This document shows positions 1 through 8,703 of a DNA stretch of 40,992 nucleotides, piece after piece. Numbering within the stretch: the first letter of the stretch is position 1; each line of letters begins with the position of its first letter. Source of the stretch: Actinomycetes bacterium (GTDB taxonomy: Bacteria > Actinomycetota > Actinomycetes > Streptosporangiales > Streptosporangiaceae); the NCBI GenBank assembly GCA_025964575.1, contig JAOPYO010000196.1:1-40992 (forward strand), read 5' to 3'. The notes beneath the pieces were generated by a model. That model made no database searches. It worked only from the letters and a program-made list of their open reading frames with translations, and had not been told where the DNA came from. The position numbers were made by a program, and so were the translations under genes.

Positions 1-2
1 GT

Positions 3-1655
3 GCGAACTCGCAGAGCAAGCTGGGTGTGCCGGATGCGATGGCCACCGGTTCGGACGGCACGCTGTGGTTCACCGACGCGTCCTCGATCGTGCCGAGGGT
101 GGGGAAGGTCAATCCGACCACCGGCGCCTCCACGTTCTATGAGGTGCCGACGACCGGTGATGTGAGTTTCGCCTACGGTCAGCTCACCAGCATCACCGCG
201 GGCTCCGGTGGCGACATGTGGTTCGCCGGGGGTTCTTCCGGTTCGGTGGGGCGGATCACTTCCTCGGGAACGGTCACCGCGTTCGCGACGGGTTGGGCTC
301 CGTCCGCCGTCACGGTCGGCCCGGATCACCTGGTGTGGTTCACCGATGACCAGAATGGAGCCATCGGTCGGCTCGACCCCGCCACCGGCAATGTGGACAC
401 CTACTTCCCGCCGTCCGCAGGAGGAAATCTCCTACTGGGCGGAATTGCGTCAGGCCAGAGCAACGCTCTGTGGTTCACCGAGCCCGGGGTCGGTAAGGTC
501 GGCCGGATCGATGCAGACACCGGAAACATCACGGAATATGCCCTGCCGACCGCGGACTCGGCCCCCGAGGGCATCGTGGCCGGTTCCGACGGCAACGTGT
601 GGTTCACGGAGGCGGCCGCCAGCAACATCGGCCGTATCACCCCGTCCGGGACCGTCACCGAGTATCCGCTGCCGTCGACCCTGTCGGCACCGATGCGGAT
701 CATCTCCGGCCCTGACGGCAACCTGTGGTTCACCGAAGCCGGCAAGGGAACGATCGGCCACCTGGACCCCGCCGCACCGCCGTCCGGATCACCTCACGCG
801 GCGGCTCCGCCGATCCTGGCGGGCGGCAAGCCTCGCGTGGCGGCTCCGTTCCAAAATCAGTGCCCGCTGGGAGGGATCTGCATAACTGAGGTGACGACCG
901 GCGGAAGCGTGAAGATCGGCTCGTTCAGCCAGCAGTTGCCCCCTGGTGCGGTCCGCGTCACCGGGTCCATCACCAGTCTTAGCTCCGGCAGCATCCTCAA
1001 CCCGCCGGTGATGGGTCAGCAATTCGTGTCCGTGCCAGTGGAGGTGAAGGGCGGCCTGATCGGCCAGCTCCCACTGGTCGGGCCAGCCCTCGGCATGACG
1101 CCACTGGCCGAATTGCCGTTCAACAAGCTGACCGTCACCCAGTCTCTGGCCGCGCCGATCACCGTCGGGGTCGGCGCCGGCGGTCTGGAGGCCACGGCTA
1201 CGGTGAACATCCAGCTCAACAACTCGCTGCTCGGCTCTAGCTGTGTGATCGGGCCGATCACCGAGCACCTCGCACCGACCAGCCGCACGGGCGAATCGGC
1301 CGTAGACGTGCATCTCGGCTGGCAGCCCGTCGCCGACGAAGCCAAGAGCGGTATCGCCGTCCCTGCGGCGAAGGGTTGTGGCCCGTTCGGCATCCTCGAC
1401 GGGATCATCAACCAGATGATGGGGCTGCCCTCGGCAGCCGCGAACAGCACCATGGACCTCCCTCTCATTCTCAGCACCGGCGGAGGAATCAACCCTGCGA
1501 ATACACCCTTGGCAGCGCGTACTGCCGCGGTTTCTTCCCAGCTCTCCAAGCTTCTCGACCCGAAGCGGCCGACGCTGAAGAAGAAGGCCCCCAAGGCGCC
1601 CAAGAAGGTCACCACGAAGGTCAAGGGCATCACCAAGAAGCTGCAGGTTCGCTGA
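3..1655 (+). CDS. Secreted Vgb/NHL-like beta-propeller protein (5' end outside window)
   Basis: The reading frame is open from the first base, so the true start and any signal peptide lie upstream. The visible part has six repeats about 40-45 residues apart, each with the core G-x-D-G-x-x-W-F-T-[DE] (for example GSDGNVWFTE and GPDGNLWFTE), often followed by IGR(I/L)DP. This is the blade signature of virginiamycin B lyase-like and NHL propellers. After about residue 270 the propeller ends and a Cys-containing domain follows (CPLGGICITEV, LLGSSCVIGP) that resembles C-terminal parts of actinobacterial secreted proteins. The last 35 residues are strongly Lys-rich. Lyase activity is not claimed, since Vgb-like repeats are common in non-enzymatic secreted proteins. 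A cell-envelope or extracellular role is inferred. A strong terminator follows 25 bp downstream. Confidence 0.75.
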   Translation, partial: ANSQSKLGVPDAMATGSDGTLWFTDASSIVPRVGKVNPTTGASTFYEVPTTGDVSFAYGQLTSITAGSGGDMWFAGGSSGSVGRITSSGTVTAFATGWAPSAVTVGPDHLVWFTDDQNGAIGRLDPATGNVDTYFPPSAGGNLLLGGIASGQSNALWFTEPGVGKVGRIDADTGNITEYALPTADSAPEGIVAGSDGNVWFTEAAASNIGRITPSGTVTEYPLPSTLSAPMRIISGPDGNLWFTEAGKGTIGHLDPAAPPSGSPHAAAPPILAGGKPRVAAPFQNQCPLGGICITEVTTGGSVKIGSFSQQLPPGAVRVTGSITSLSSGSILNPPVMGQQFVSVPVEVKGGLIGQLPLVGPALGMTPLAELPFNKLTVTQSLAAPITVGVGAGGLEATATVNIQLNNSLLGSSCVIGPITEHLAPTSRTGESAVDVHLGWQPVADEAKSGIAVPAAKGCGPFGILDGIINQMMGLPSAAANSTMDLPLILSTGGGINPANTPLAARTAAVSSQLSKLLDPKRPTLKKKAPKAPKKVTTKVKGITKKLQVR

Positions 1656-1680
1656 CCTGATCGCTTCTGCGACATGACGC

Positions 1681-1715
1681 GCAAAGGGGCGCCGATCGAA
1701 TCGGCGCCCCTTTGC
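1681..1715 (+). terminator. Strong hairpin terminator after the propeller gene
   Basis: A perfect 16-bp stem (arms 1681-1696 and 1700-1715) closes on a 3-nt loop, 25 bp past the stop codon. The ends GCAAAGGGG/CCCCTTTGC give a short A/T-containing base. There is no long U-tract, as is usual in high-GC actinomycetes. Confidence 0.85.
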
Positions 1716-1841
1716 CATGAATCAGGAGCCGGCTGAGCCGAGGAAACAGCACCAGCGGAACCTCGGCTCACACCAACCCCGAACCAAGAGAGGTTCCCCA
1801 CGATGATCTCACGCACCTGCGGCCCCGCAAGGAGAACCTCT

Positions 1842-1883
1842 GTGTGATCACGGCGGTGGGGCGCGTCACCACCGTGATCACAC
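1842..1883. repeat. 42-bp inverted repeat with GTGATCAC arms
   Basis: Arms 1842-1858 and 1867-1883 are 17 bp with one mismatch around an 8-nt loop. Each arm contains GTGATCAC. It lies in the 304-bp gap between the propeller and lipoprotein genes. It resembles the inverted repeat at 35125-35165 in size and in arm core, so it may be a dispersed palindromic element rather than a second terminator. Confidence 0.6.
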
Positions 1884-1924
1884 TGAAGCCTTCCGGTCTC
1901 CTGGCTCGGTCGCACCATCGCTAC

Positions 1925-1944
1925 CCGATCACGATCGTGATCGG
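1925..1944. promoter_or_regulatory. 20-bp perfect palindrome upstream of lipoprotein gene
   Basis: The sequence CCGATCACGATCGTGATCGG is its own reverse complement. It ends 15 bp before the ATG at 1960 and just before the GGAGG ribosome-binding site. The position fits an operator or a 5'-UTR structure. No cognate regulator is adjacent, so the role is inferred. Confidence 0.4.
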
Positions 1945-1959
1945 TGACAACTGGAGGAC

Positions 1960-2421
1960 ATGATGTTCAGGCAGGTCTTCGCCGTGGCGACACTCGCCGT
2001 AGTGACGGCCGGGTGCAGCGGCGGCGGCGGATCAGGAGGAGCCTCCAGCGCTGCGCCACCCAACGTGCCTGGCGGCACACCCTCCGCCGGTGCCTCCTTC
2101 GCCGGCAAACCTCCGACCGGGGTCCCCACCGCCGCCATCAACGGCGTCCACCCAGGGACCGAGAAGGCATCCGGGACCGACGGCACCTGGGTCGCCCGGA
2201 CCGGCGGCGCGAAAGTGGCCCTCTATCTCTATAGAGGAGCCGCGGCGCTGAACGCTCCCCGCTTCTGCTCTGGCACCATCGACTCGGCCAAGTTGCTCAA
2301 GCTGACCTGTGTCGACAGCAACCGCGACCGCACCTCTGGCCATGCCGCCCTCGGCTCAGGAGGCAAGACCCTCACCGTCTCCTGGGACGGCGGTATCAAG
2401 GACTCCTTCAAGCGCAAGTGA
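1960..2421 (+). CDS. Small secreted lipoprotein
   Basis: 153 residues. The N-terminus MMFRQVFAVATLAVVTAGC is a type II signal peptide with lipobox TAGC, giving lipidation at about Cys19, followed by a Gly/Ser-rich tether. The mature part from about residue 60 is a compact domain with two cysteines (FCSGTI and LTCVDS), possibly a disulfide pair, and the pattern GTWVARTGG...VALYLYRG. I do not recognise a named family. The start is the first of two tandem ATGs, behind CTGGAGGAC. It is monocistronic, with a palindrome in front and a hairpin directly behind the stop. It converges on the PDZ protease gene. Confidence 0.75.
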   Translation: MMFRQVFAVATLAVVTAGCSGGGGSGGASSAAPPNVPGGTPSAGASFAGKPPTGVPTAAINGVHPGTEKASGTDGTWVARTGGAKVALYLYRGAAALNAPRFCSGTIDSAKLLKLTCVDSNRDRTSGHAALGSGGKTLTVSWDGGIKDSFKRK

Positions 2422-2423
2422 CC

Positions 2424-2476
2424 CTCGTGGCGTGTCCCGCAGTTGCCGCGGTGCGTGGTGCGGGACACGCCACGAG
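2424..2476. terminator. Bidirectional terminator between convergent genes
   Basis: A perfect 18-bp stem (2424-2441 with 2459-2476) and a 17-nt loop begin 3 bp after the lipoprotein stop and end 15 bp before the stop codon of the minus-strand protease gene. A run GAAAAAGGG follows on the plus strand. The position between convergent genes fits termination in both directions. Confidence 0.8.
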
Positions 2477-2490
2477 TCAACGAAAAAGGG

Positions 2491-3570
2491 TCACTGGGCG
2501 GGGCCGTTGGCGAGCCGGACGTTCGCCGTGTGCTGCTGGCCGAGTGTGTCGGTCCATCCGAGTCGTACGGTGTCGTTCGGATGGTGCAGGAGCAGCAGTT
2601 CGGTGAGTTTTGCGGCGGAGTCGACGATCTGCCCGTCCAGAGACTCGAGCACCGAACCGGGCAGGAGGCCGGCCGATTCGGCGGGGGTGCCGGGGAAGAC
2701 CTGGGTGACAGCGGCACCTTGGCCGGCCGCGTTGGAGGAGGTCTGGACCTGGACGCCGAGCAGGGCCGTCGGGCCGATGTGGACGGTCGCCGAGGCGGTG
2801 CCGCTCGCGATCTGGCGGGCGATGGGCATCGCCCGGCCGATCGGGATGGCGTAGCCCTCGCCGGTGCCCAGCCGCATCTGGAAGCCGGTGGAGGCGGCGG
2901 TGTCGATCCCGATGACCTTGCCGTCGGCGTCGAGCAGAGGGCCTCCCGAGTCGCCGGGTTGGATCGGGGCGCTGGTCCGGATCAGCCCGGTCAGCCGCTC
3001 GGAGCTGCCGTCGCTCTGGTCCCTGGCGATGATCGACTGGTCGACCGCGATCACGGTTCCGGTGACCACGGTGGGAGTGCCGCCCTTGCCGCCTGCGTTG
3101 CCGACGGCGGTGACCGGGTCCCCTTCGGTGACCTTCGAGGAGTCACCGAGTGCCGCGGTCTGAAGCTTCGTGGCGTTCTGAAGACGGAGCACGGCGATGT
3201 CGGCGGACTTGGCATAGCCGACCACTCGCGCGGAATAGGTCCGGCCGTTGTCGGTATCGCTGACCCTGATGAGGGTGGCGCCCTGGATGACGTGATTGTT
3301 GGTGAGCACGGTGCCCGAATCGGTGAGCACGATTCCGGTGCCGGCTGCCCGGGCGTTGCGGAAGCCCAGCTCGGTGTCGATATTGACGACGCCGGGACGT
3401 CTGCCGCTCGGGATCGTGCTCTTGGCGGCAGGTTCAGCGGTGGGGCCTGGGTCATTGTTGCTCAGCGATGGCCTGACCAGTGTGACGCCGAGGACGGCGG
3501 CGATTGCCAGCAGCACCACGGAACCCACCGTTCCGCCCGCACCTCGGCGCGGCGGCGGGATCTCGCTCAT
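2491..3570 (-). CDS. Membrane-anchored HtrA/DegP-like trypsin-PDZ serine protease
   Basis: 359 residues from the ATG at 3570 (MSEIPPP), chosen because GAGGGGG lies about 8 nt upstream; in-frame ATGs at 3576 and 3591 are less well spaced. One membrane segment (about 14-33) follows a short basic cytoplasmic tail, so the protease faces outward. Catalytic residues of family S1C are visible: His93 (TNNHV), Asp124 (ADIAVLRL) and Ser208 (QPGDSGGP). A C-terminal PDZ domain (about 262-350, LLGVQVQTSS...PAESAGLLPG) would bind exposed C-termini. It lies downstream of a histidine kinase on the same strand with a 104-bp gap. This fits an envelope quality-control protease that may be controlled by the adjacent two-component system; that control is inferred. 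Confidence 0.88.
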   Translation of the reverse strand: MSEIPPPRRGAGGTVGSVVLLAIAAVLGVTLVRPSLSNNDPGPTAEPAAKSTIPSGRRPGVVNIDTELGFRNARAAGTGIVLTDSGTVLTNNHVIQGATLIRVSDTDNGRTYSARVVGYAKSADIAVLRLQNATKLQTAALGDSSKVTEGDPVTAVGNAGGKGGTPTVVTGTVIAVDQSIIARDQSDGSSERLTGLIRTSAPIQPGDSGGPLLDADGKVIGIDTAASTGFQMRLGTGEGYAIPIGRAMPIARQIASGTASATVHIGPTALLGVQVQTSSNAAGQGAAVTQVFPGTPAESAGLLPGSVLESLDGQIVDSAAKLTELLLLHHPNDTVRLGWTDTLGQQHTANVRLANGPAQ

Positions 3571-3674
3571 GGGCATTCCCCCTCGGTGCATTCCCTTAGT
3601 AACAGGAACGAACCAGGATGGTTCAGTTATCCCTGACGCGGGTTGGATTCCACCCGTACGGCTTCAAGCCCGGC

Positions 3675-5108
3675 CTATTTATCGTTGGCCAGCCAGGAGC
3701 GGGTGTCGACCAGGACGCTGGGTTTGCCGATCAGTGGCAGGCGAAGCTCGATGCGGGTGCCGGGGCCGGACGGCGGCGCGCTGATCCGTACGCTTCCGTG
3801 GTGGAGGGCCGACTGCTGGTGGACCAGGGTGAGGCCGAGACCGGACCCGGGACTGCCGCGGCGCCGGTGGAAACGGGCGAAGACCGCCTGGCGCTGCTCG
3901 GGCGGCACGCCCGGCCCGGCGTCGTCCACGGTGAGCAGGGCGTACGTGTCGTCGCGCCGCACGCACACGGTGACGGCCGCATGGCCGAGGTCGTCCGAGC
4001 CATGGATCGCGGCGTTGTCGAGCAGGTTGTCCACGATCATGCGGAGCCCGTCGACCCAGCCGTGCACCATGACGTCACCGATGAGGGAGACCTCGATGGT
4101 CGCCGACGGGTGGCGACGCCGGGCGTCCTCGGCGGCGGCCTCGACGAGTTCCGCCAGATCCACCTCGGTGATGGCGGCCGGATCGACCAGCTCCGCCTGG
4201 GCCAGATGCCGCAGGATCGTGATCAGCCCCTGCATCCGGGCATGCTCGGCACTCAGGTCGCTGACGACCTCGTCCAACTGGTCCGCCGGGAGATCGGGAT
4301 GGCCGAGCAGGCTGAGATTGGTGCCCATGCTGGTCAGCGGCGTACGCAGCTCGTGAGCGGCCGTCGCCGCGAAGGCACGGGCGGTCTCCAGCGCTTCGCC
4401 GGTACGGGCCACCGCCGCGTCCCGGCGATCCAGCAGCGCGTTCACCAGGCGGGCGAGGTCGTCGATCTCGGTGACCCCCGAGCCGGTCGCCAGCCGGTTC
4501 CCCCCGTACGGCGGGGTATCGATCAGCTTCGCCTGCCGGCGGAGCACGGTCAGCGGACGGCTCGCCACCCGGCCGAGTGCGAAGCCCGCAGCCGCACCGA
4601 TCCCGACCGCGAGCAGAGTGGCCAGCAGCAACCGGCGGCGGAGCAGGTTGAGCCGGGCCGTCAGCCGGGACTCCGGCTCCACCACCCATACCCGGGCGGC
4701 GGCGCGGCGTCTGCCGAGGTCGGCCGCGACGAACCGCCACCTCTGGTGTCCGGCGGTGGTGAAGGTGGCAGGGCCGATCGCGCGGAAGGGGAGGGCGGCG
4801 GGGTCTGGGACGGTTCCGATGACCAGCGGTTCGGCCCCGGCCACCTGCAGATACAACCCGCCGGCGCCCACTGCGGCCTTCGCGAGCTGATTGGCGGTGG
4901 CCTCAGCCGGCAGCACCCGCTGGCTCCGGGCGCGCTGCGCGTACGCCGTCGCCAGCGGGGTCAGCGCCTGCAGCCGCCCCGAGAGCTGCCGGTCCCGTTC
5001 CGCCCGCAGATCCTGTGAGGCCAGTCGCAGCACGAGCAGCCCGGCCAGCAGCACCAGCAGTGGGACCAGGACCGCGACGGCGAGCGCGAACCGGGTGGAG
5101 AGCCTCAT
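3675..5108 (-). CDS. Two-component sensor histidine kinase (HAMP type)
   Basis: 477 residues. A short cytoplasmic N-terminus precedes TM1 (about 8-30), then an external sensor of about 125 residues, TM2 (about 158-180) and a HAMP linker. The H-box [12 protein letters not shown] places the phospho-accepting histidine at about 252. The N-box ([13 protein letters not shown], about 358-370), G1 (DDAGPG, about 395-400) and G2 (GSGLGL, about 421-426) of the ATPase domain are all present, so the kinase looks complete. The start codon overlaps the response regulator stop by 4 bp (ATGA), indicating translational coupling. The sensor domain has no recognised ligand motif. The neighbours (lipoprotein, secreted helical protein, PDZ protease) suggest envelope stress sensing. 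Confidence 0.92.
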   Translation of the reverse strand: MRLSTRFALAVAVLVPLLVLLAGLLVLRLASQDLRAERDRQLSGRLQALTPLATAYAQRARSQRVLPAEATANQLAKAAVGAGGLYLQVAGAEPLVIGTVPDPAALPFRAIGPATFTTAGHQRWRFVAADLGRRRAAARVWVVEPESRLTARLNLLRRRLLLATLLAVGIGAAAGFALGRVASRPLTVLRRQAKLIDTPPYGGNRLATGSGVTEIDDLARLVNALLDRRDAAVARTGEALETARAFAATAAHELRTPLTSMGTNLSLLGHPDLPADQLDEVVSDLSAEHARMQGLITILRHLAQAELVDPAAITEVDLAELVEAAAEDARRRHPSATIEVSLIGDVMVHGWVDGLRMIVDNLLDNAAIHGSDDLGHAAVTVCVRRDDTYALLTVDDAGPGVPPEQRQAVFARFHRRRGSPGSGLGLTLVHQQSALHHGSVRISAPPSGPGTRIELRLPLIGKPSVLVDTRSWLANDK

Positions 5109-5785
5109 GAGTCCGACCGCAGAACGAAACCGACGCCGCGCACCGTGTGCAGCAGACGAGGCGTACCGCCGGCCTCCAGCTTGCGCCGCAGATATCCGGC
5201 GAAAGTGTCGACGGCGTTGCTGGTGACCTCGAAGTCGTAGCCCCAGACCCGCTCGAGAAGCACCGACCGGGAGAGCACGATACCGGCGTTGACCGCCAGC
5301 ACTTCCAGGAGATCGAATTCGCGCCTGGTCAGGTCCACTTCCCGGCCATCGACGGTGACCCTACGGGCGCCGGGGTCAACCGTCAACGGGCCGACGCGGA
5401 GCCGTCCGATGTCGACGGGCGGGCGGGTCCGGCGCAGCAGCGCGTGCAGCCGCAGGGCCAGTTCCCGCAGGTCGAACGGTTTCACCAGATAGTCATCGGC
5501 GCCGGCTGCGAGGCCTGCCACCCGGTCGGTGACCTCGTCCAGGGCCGACAGCATGAGGACCGGCACCTCGGTGCCGCGTTCCCGCAACGAGGTGCACACC
5601 GCGATGCCGGAGAGTCCGGGCATGGAGACGTCGAGCACGACCGCGTCCGGCGGGGTCGCCGCGATCAATGTGAGCGCCTCCACGCCCGACTCGGCGGTGT
5701 CCACCACGAAGCCCTCCAGTACCAGCCCGCGCCGCAGCGCGCGAAGGATCGCCGGGTCGTCGTCGACGGCGAGAATCCGCTGCAT
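5105..5785 (-). CDS. OmpR/PhoB-family response regulator
   Basis: 226 residues. The receiver domain shows the acidic triplet DDD at 8-10, phospho-accepting Asp52 (VVLDVSMPG), Ser80 (LMLSA) and Lys102 (YLVKPFD). A winged-helix DNA-binding domain follows (about 130-224, with [11 protein letters not shown] and [24 protein letters not shown]). All switch residues are present. It is the first gene of the coupled RR-HK pair, and 60 bp separate it from the upstream lipoprotein gene. A small hairpin GTGGTG-CCT-CACCAC (5809-5823) in that gap could mark a processing or attenuation point. Confidence 0.93.
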   Translation of the reverse strand: MQRILAVDDDPAILRALRRGLVLEGFVVDTAESGVEALTLIAATPPDAVVLDVSMPGLSGIAVCTSLRERGTEVPVLMLSALDEVTDRVAGLAAGADDYLVKPFDLRELALRLHALLRRTRPPVDIGRLRVGPLTVDPGARRVTVDGREVDLTRREFDLLEVLAVNAGIVLSRSVLLERVWGYDFEVTSNAVDTFAGYLRRKLEAGGTPRLLHTVRGVGFVLRSDS

Positions 5786-5845
5786 GAAGGTGCTCCCGAG
5801 TGGAACGCGTGGTGCCTCACCACAGTACGTACGCTGAACGTGGGG

Positions 5846-6067
5846 TCAGCCGCCTCCGGCCTCGGCCTGGTCCGCGGCGCCCTCCACCCCGGACACGATC
5901 TTCTCCTGTTCGGAGACCTCCTGATCGGACAGACCCTTGCCGGCGGTCCCGGAGCCTGCGGCCGTGCTCGCCGGGGGAGTGGTTTCCCGGTGGCCGGCGC
6001 CCCCGCAGCCGGAGAGCAGAACGCCGGCGGCCAGTGCTCCGACCGCGAGGAGCGCGCAGCGGGTCAT
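5846..6067 (-). CDS. Small lipoprotein of the two-component locus
   Basis: 73 residues. A clear lipoprotein signal peptide (MTRCALLAVGALAAGVLLSGC) places lipidation at Cys21, followed by a Ser/Thr/Pro/Gly tether and a short acidic helix (GLSDQEVSEQEKIVSGVEGAADQAEA). The ATG overlaps the stop of the upstream secreted-protein gene by 4 bp (ATGA), so the two are translationally coupled. Lying directly upstream of a response regulator/kinase pair, it recalls CseA of the Streptomyces CseABC system, a lipoprotein that tunes a sensor kinase. That parallel is from gene order only; no sequence homology is claimed. Confidence 0.7.
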   Translation of the reverse strand: MTRCALLAVGALAAGVLLSGCGGAGHRETTPPASTAAGSGTAGKGLSDQEVSEQEKIVSGVEGAADQAEAGGG

Positions 6068-6459
6068 TCGCCGTGGGCCTTGCACCAGGTGGCGACCTTC
6101 GGCAGTTGTTCCGCGCGAAGCTTGAGTGTGGCCAGCCGGGACTGCCGGATCTTCGCCCGGCCGTCGATGATGTCGGCCAGCGCGGCGTCCTTGGGCCGTG
6201 CCTGATCCGCCTTCGCCTGCAGCCACAGCACCGAACCACGCGTGTTCACGTCGCCCGAGAACCTCGCGGTCAGCCGGGTCACCCGCTCCTGGACCTTGGG
6301 CACCCGCTTGCACAGCCGGGCCGCTCGCTTCGCCAGATCCGGCTGGGCCTTCTGCGCCGGAACCGACGGGCTGGGCGAATCCGCCAGCGCGGCCGGAGCG
6401 GCCGCGCTCAACGTCAGTACGGTGGCCAGCCCGGTGCCGACCAGGATTGTGCGTGTCAT
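6064..6459 (-). CDS. Secreted all-helical protein, first gene of envelope module
   Basis: 131 residues. A Sec signal peptide (about 1-27, cleavage near APAALADS) is followed by a Pro/Ser linker and a helical, strongly basic mature domain (Leu, Arg, Lys, Ala rich) with a cysteine near each end (RLCKRVPK and ATWCKAHGE) that could form a disulfide. GAGGAGG lies 7 nt before the ATG, an excellent ribosome-binding site. No named family is recognised. It probably leads an operon with the lipoprotein, response regulator, kinase and perhaps the PDZ protease. A small helical extracytoplasmic protein beside a sensor kinase and an HtrA protease is reminiscent in arrangement of CpxP with CpxRA and DegP. 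Confidence 0.7.
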   Translation of the reverse strand: MTRTILVGTGLATVLTLSAAAPAALADSPSPSVPAQKAQPDLAKRAARLCKRVPKVQERVTRLTARFSGDVNTRGSVLWLQAKADQARPKDAALADIIDGRAKIRQSRLATLKLRAEQLPKVATWCKAHGE

Positions 6460-6699
6460 CTGTCCGCCTCCTCATCCGTTGGTACGCCGGTGACGGTAGG
6501 AGACGTTCTTGGCGAAACTCTGTGGAAGGCGCCCCGCGCGGGGCCGAAGTGGTATGCCGATATGTGCATAAATCGTGACGTAGGTAACACAGGTACAACG
6601 ATCTCCGTTCAGCTTGGAGCTTGACCACGCTGAACAGAAACCACAGGAGTACGATCCGGTCTCTCTGCGAACAATGTCACACCGGGAGGCCTGCCGGTC
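6460..6699. promoter_or_regulatory. Divergent promoter region between two sensor loci
   Basis: 240 bp separate the start of the minus-strand envelope module from the NIT-kinase gene. It is richer in A/T than its surroundings (for example ATATGTGCATAAATCGTGA at about 6558-6576). It holds an inverted repeat GTTCAGC/GCTGAAC (6607-6613 and 6629-6635). Promoters for both directions must lie here, but no -10/-35 pair can be assigned with confidence. Confidence 0.4.
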
Positions 6700-8703
6700 A
6701 TGTTGAGTTTCCCCCGTGTGCTGTTGCTCTGGGGCCTCCGGATCAGGAGCCGGTCGATCAAAGCCAAGATAATCATCTTGCTGATCGTGCCGCTTCTCGC
6801 GTTGGTGGCACTGTGGGGCTTCGTCGTGACCGTCACCCTGGGCGACAGCCTGCGGTCGCTCACGGCCAGGACTTTCGACGCCAAGGTCGTCGGGCCCACG
6901 GAGTCGCTGATCAGCGCGCTGCAGAACGAACGGCGGCAGTCGCTCGCCTACCTGGGCGGTGATGTCACGGTCGGCCGAGCCGGGTTCGAGGCGCAGCGGA
7001 AGAACACTGATCAGGCGCGGGACGGCTTCCGGCAAGCGGCCGCCGACGGCGACGCGCGGAACGCGAGCACCCCCGAGACCAGACGCAGGATGGACGCCCT
7101 GGTCGTGCGGCTGGTCGAGCTCGATGGCCTCCGCCGGATGGTCGATGGACGGGCCATCGACCGGTCCGAGGCTCTCACCCAGTTCACCTCGATCATCGAT
7201 GACACGGCAGGGATCTTCGACGGGGTGTCTCCGGACGATCCCCAGGTCGCCAGGGAGACGGGGACGCTCCTCGCGCTGGAACGTGCTCGGGAGAATCTTT
7301 CCAGGGAGGACGCCCTGCTCACCGGAGCCATGGCGGCCGGCCGGCTCACTGCTCCCGAGCATGTCCAGTTCGTCCAGTTCGTCGGGGCGCAGCGGTTCCT
7401 CTACCAAGAGTCGGTCCGGGCTCTCCCTTCGGCTGACCGAGCCCGGTTCGAAGGGTTCACCGCCGGTACTGAGCTCGTCCGCTTGCGCGCGCTGGAGGAC
7501 ACTCTGGGAAACAGCGCCGTTACGGACAAGGGTCTCCCCGTGAACGTCGGGTCGTGGCACACGGCCTCAGAGGCGGTCCTGGAGAGACTGATCGACCTCG
7601 AGGCGACCGCGCGGGAAGGGGCGGCGGACCGCGCCGAGACTCACGCCGCCTGGGTGATCTTCCGGCTCTCTCTGGCGGGTGGTCTCGGATTGCTCGCGAT
7701 CGTCGCCTCGATCGCCATCGCCTTCCGGCTGGGTCGACGGCTGATCGGGGAGAGCCGCACCATGGCGGGAGCGGTGGACGAGTTCACCCGGGACCGACTT
7801 CCGGAGATCACCGAGCGGATCCGGCGCGGCGAAGAGGTGGATCCGGATCACGGTGCGCCGGAGTTCGACTTCACCGTCAGCGAGGTTCGGCGGATCTATG
7901 ACGCCTTCGTGCAGGCCCGCCGGGCCATCGTCACCGCGACCGTGAGCGAGGCGGCGGCCAGAAACGGGCTCAGCGAGGTCTTCATGAACCTCGCCCGGCG
8001 CAATCAGGTCCTGCTCCACAGGCTGTTGCGCCTCCTCGACGGCATGGAACGACGGGTGGATGACGCGGACGAGCTGGCGGATCTCTTCCGGCTGGATCAC
8101 CTCGCGACCCGTATGCGCAGGCACGCGGAAGGTCTGGTCATCCTGTCGGGAAGGCCGGCCGGCCGCACCTGGCGCAAGCCGGTGCCGGCCGTCGATGTGG
8201 CGCGCGCCGCGGTGGCCGAGATCGAGGACTACACGCGGGTACGAGTCGCGCCGCTGCCGCCGGTGGCTCTGGTCGGGACCGCCGTCGCCGACACGATCCA
8301 TCTGCTGGCCGAGCTGATCGAGAATGCCACGATCTTCTCCCCGCCGGAGCTTCCAGTGGAGGTGAGAGGCGAGGCCGTCGTGCACGGTCTCGTGATCGAG
8401 ATCGAGGATCACGGGCTGGGCATCAGCGACGAGACTCTGGCAGGACTCAACGAGCGGCTGGCCCATCCTCCTGAGCTCGACCTGTTCGACAGTGCCCGGC
8501 TGGGCCTGTTCGTGGTCGCGAGGCTCGCCCAGCGGCACGGCGCCAAAGTCACCTTGCGCAGATCACCGCACGGAGGGACCACTGCCATCGTGCTGATCCC
8601 CGGGGCGATCGTCACCGGTATCCCGGATGAGGAACCTTCCTCGGTGGTGGTGGCCTCGCTCAACGGCACGCATCCGGCGGGCAGCGATGCCACCGCTGGA
8701 TGA
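6700..8703 (+). CDS. NIT-domain sensor histidine kinase-like protein (CvnA-type)
   Basis: 667 residues. TM1 (about 23-48) and TM2 (about 322-344) flank a 270-residue extracytoplasmic, mainly helical domain that begins LISALQNERRQSLAYLGGD, the hallmark of the nitrate/nitrite-sensing (NIT) family. A HAMP linker follows. The cytoplasmic part has the family-typical block ARRNQVLLHRLLRLLDGMER in place of a standard HELRTP H-box, and a HATPase domain with N-box LLAELIENATIFSP (about 532-545) and a G-box (IEDHGLGIS). Such kinases are the first gene of actinobacterial conservons (cvn). The next gene overlaps its 3' end by 17 bp and encodes the DUF742 partner. Nitrate sensing itself is not established for this protein. 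Confidence 0.85.
   Translation: MLSFPRVLLLWGLRIRSRSIKAKIIILLIVPLLALVALWGFVVTVTLGDSLRSLTARTFDAKVVGPTESLISALQNERRQSLAYLGGDVTVGRAGFEAQRKNTDQARDGFRQAAADGDARNASTPETRRRMDALVVRLVELDGLRRMVDGRAIDRSEALTQFTSIIDDTAGIFDGVSPDDPQVARETGTLLALERARENLSREDALLTGAMAAGRLTAPEHVQFVQFVGAQRFLYQESVRALPSADRARFEGFTAGTELVRLRALEDTLGNSAVTDKGLPVNVGSWHTASEAVLERLIDLEATAREGAADRAETHAAWVIFRLSLAGGLGLLAIVASIAIAFRLGRRLIGESRTMAGAVDEFTRDRLPEITERIRRGEEVDPDHGAPEFDFTVSEVRRIYDAFVQARRAIVTATVSEAAARNGLSEVFMNLARRNQVLLHRLLRLLDGMERRVDDADELADLFRLDHLATRMRRHAEGLVILSGRPAGRTWRKPVPAVDVARAAVAEIEDYTRVRVAPLPPVALVGTAVADTIHLLAELIENATIFSPPELPVEVRGEAVVHGLVIEIEDHGLGISDETLAGLNERLAHPPELDLFDSARLGLFVVARLAQRHGAKVTLRRSPHGGTTAIVLIPGAIVTGIPDEEPSSVVVASLNGTHPAGSDATAG

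Noticed and set aside
2443..3636. Plus-strand 397-codon frame over the protease gene
   Set aside because: It is an antisense shadow of the trypsin-PDZ gene, which has catalytic motifs and a ribosome-binding site.
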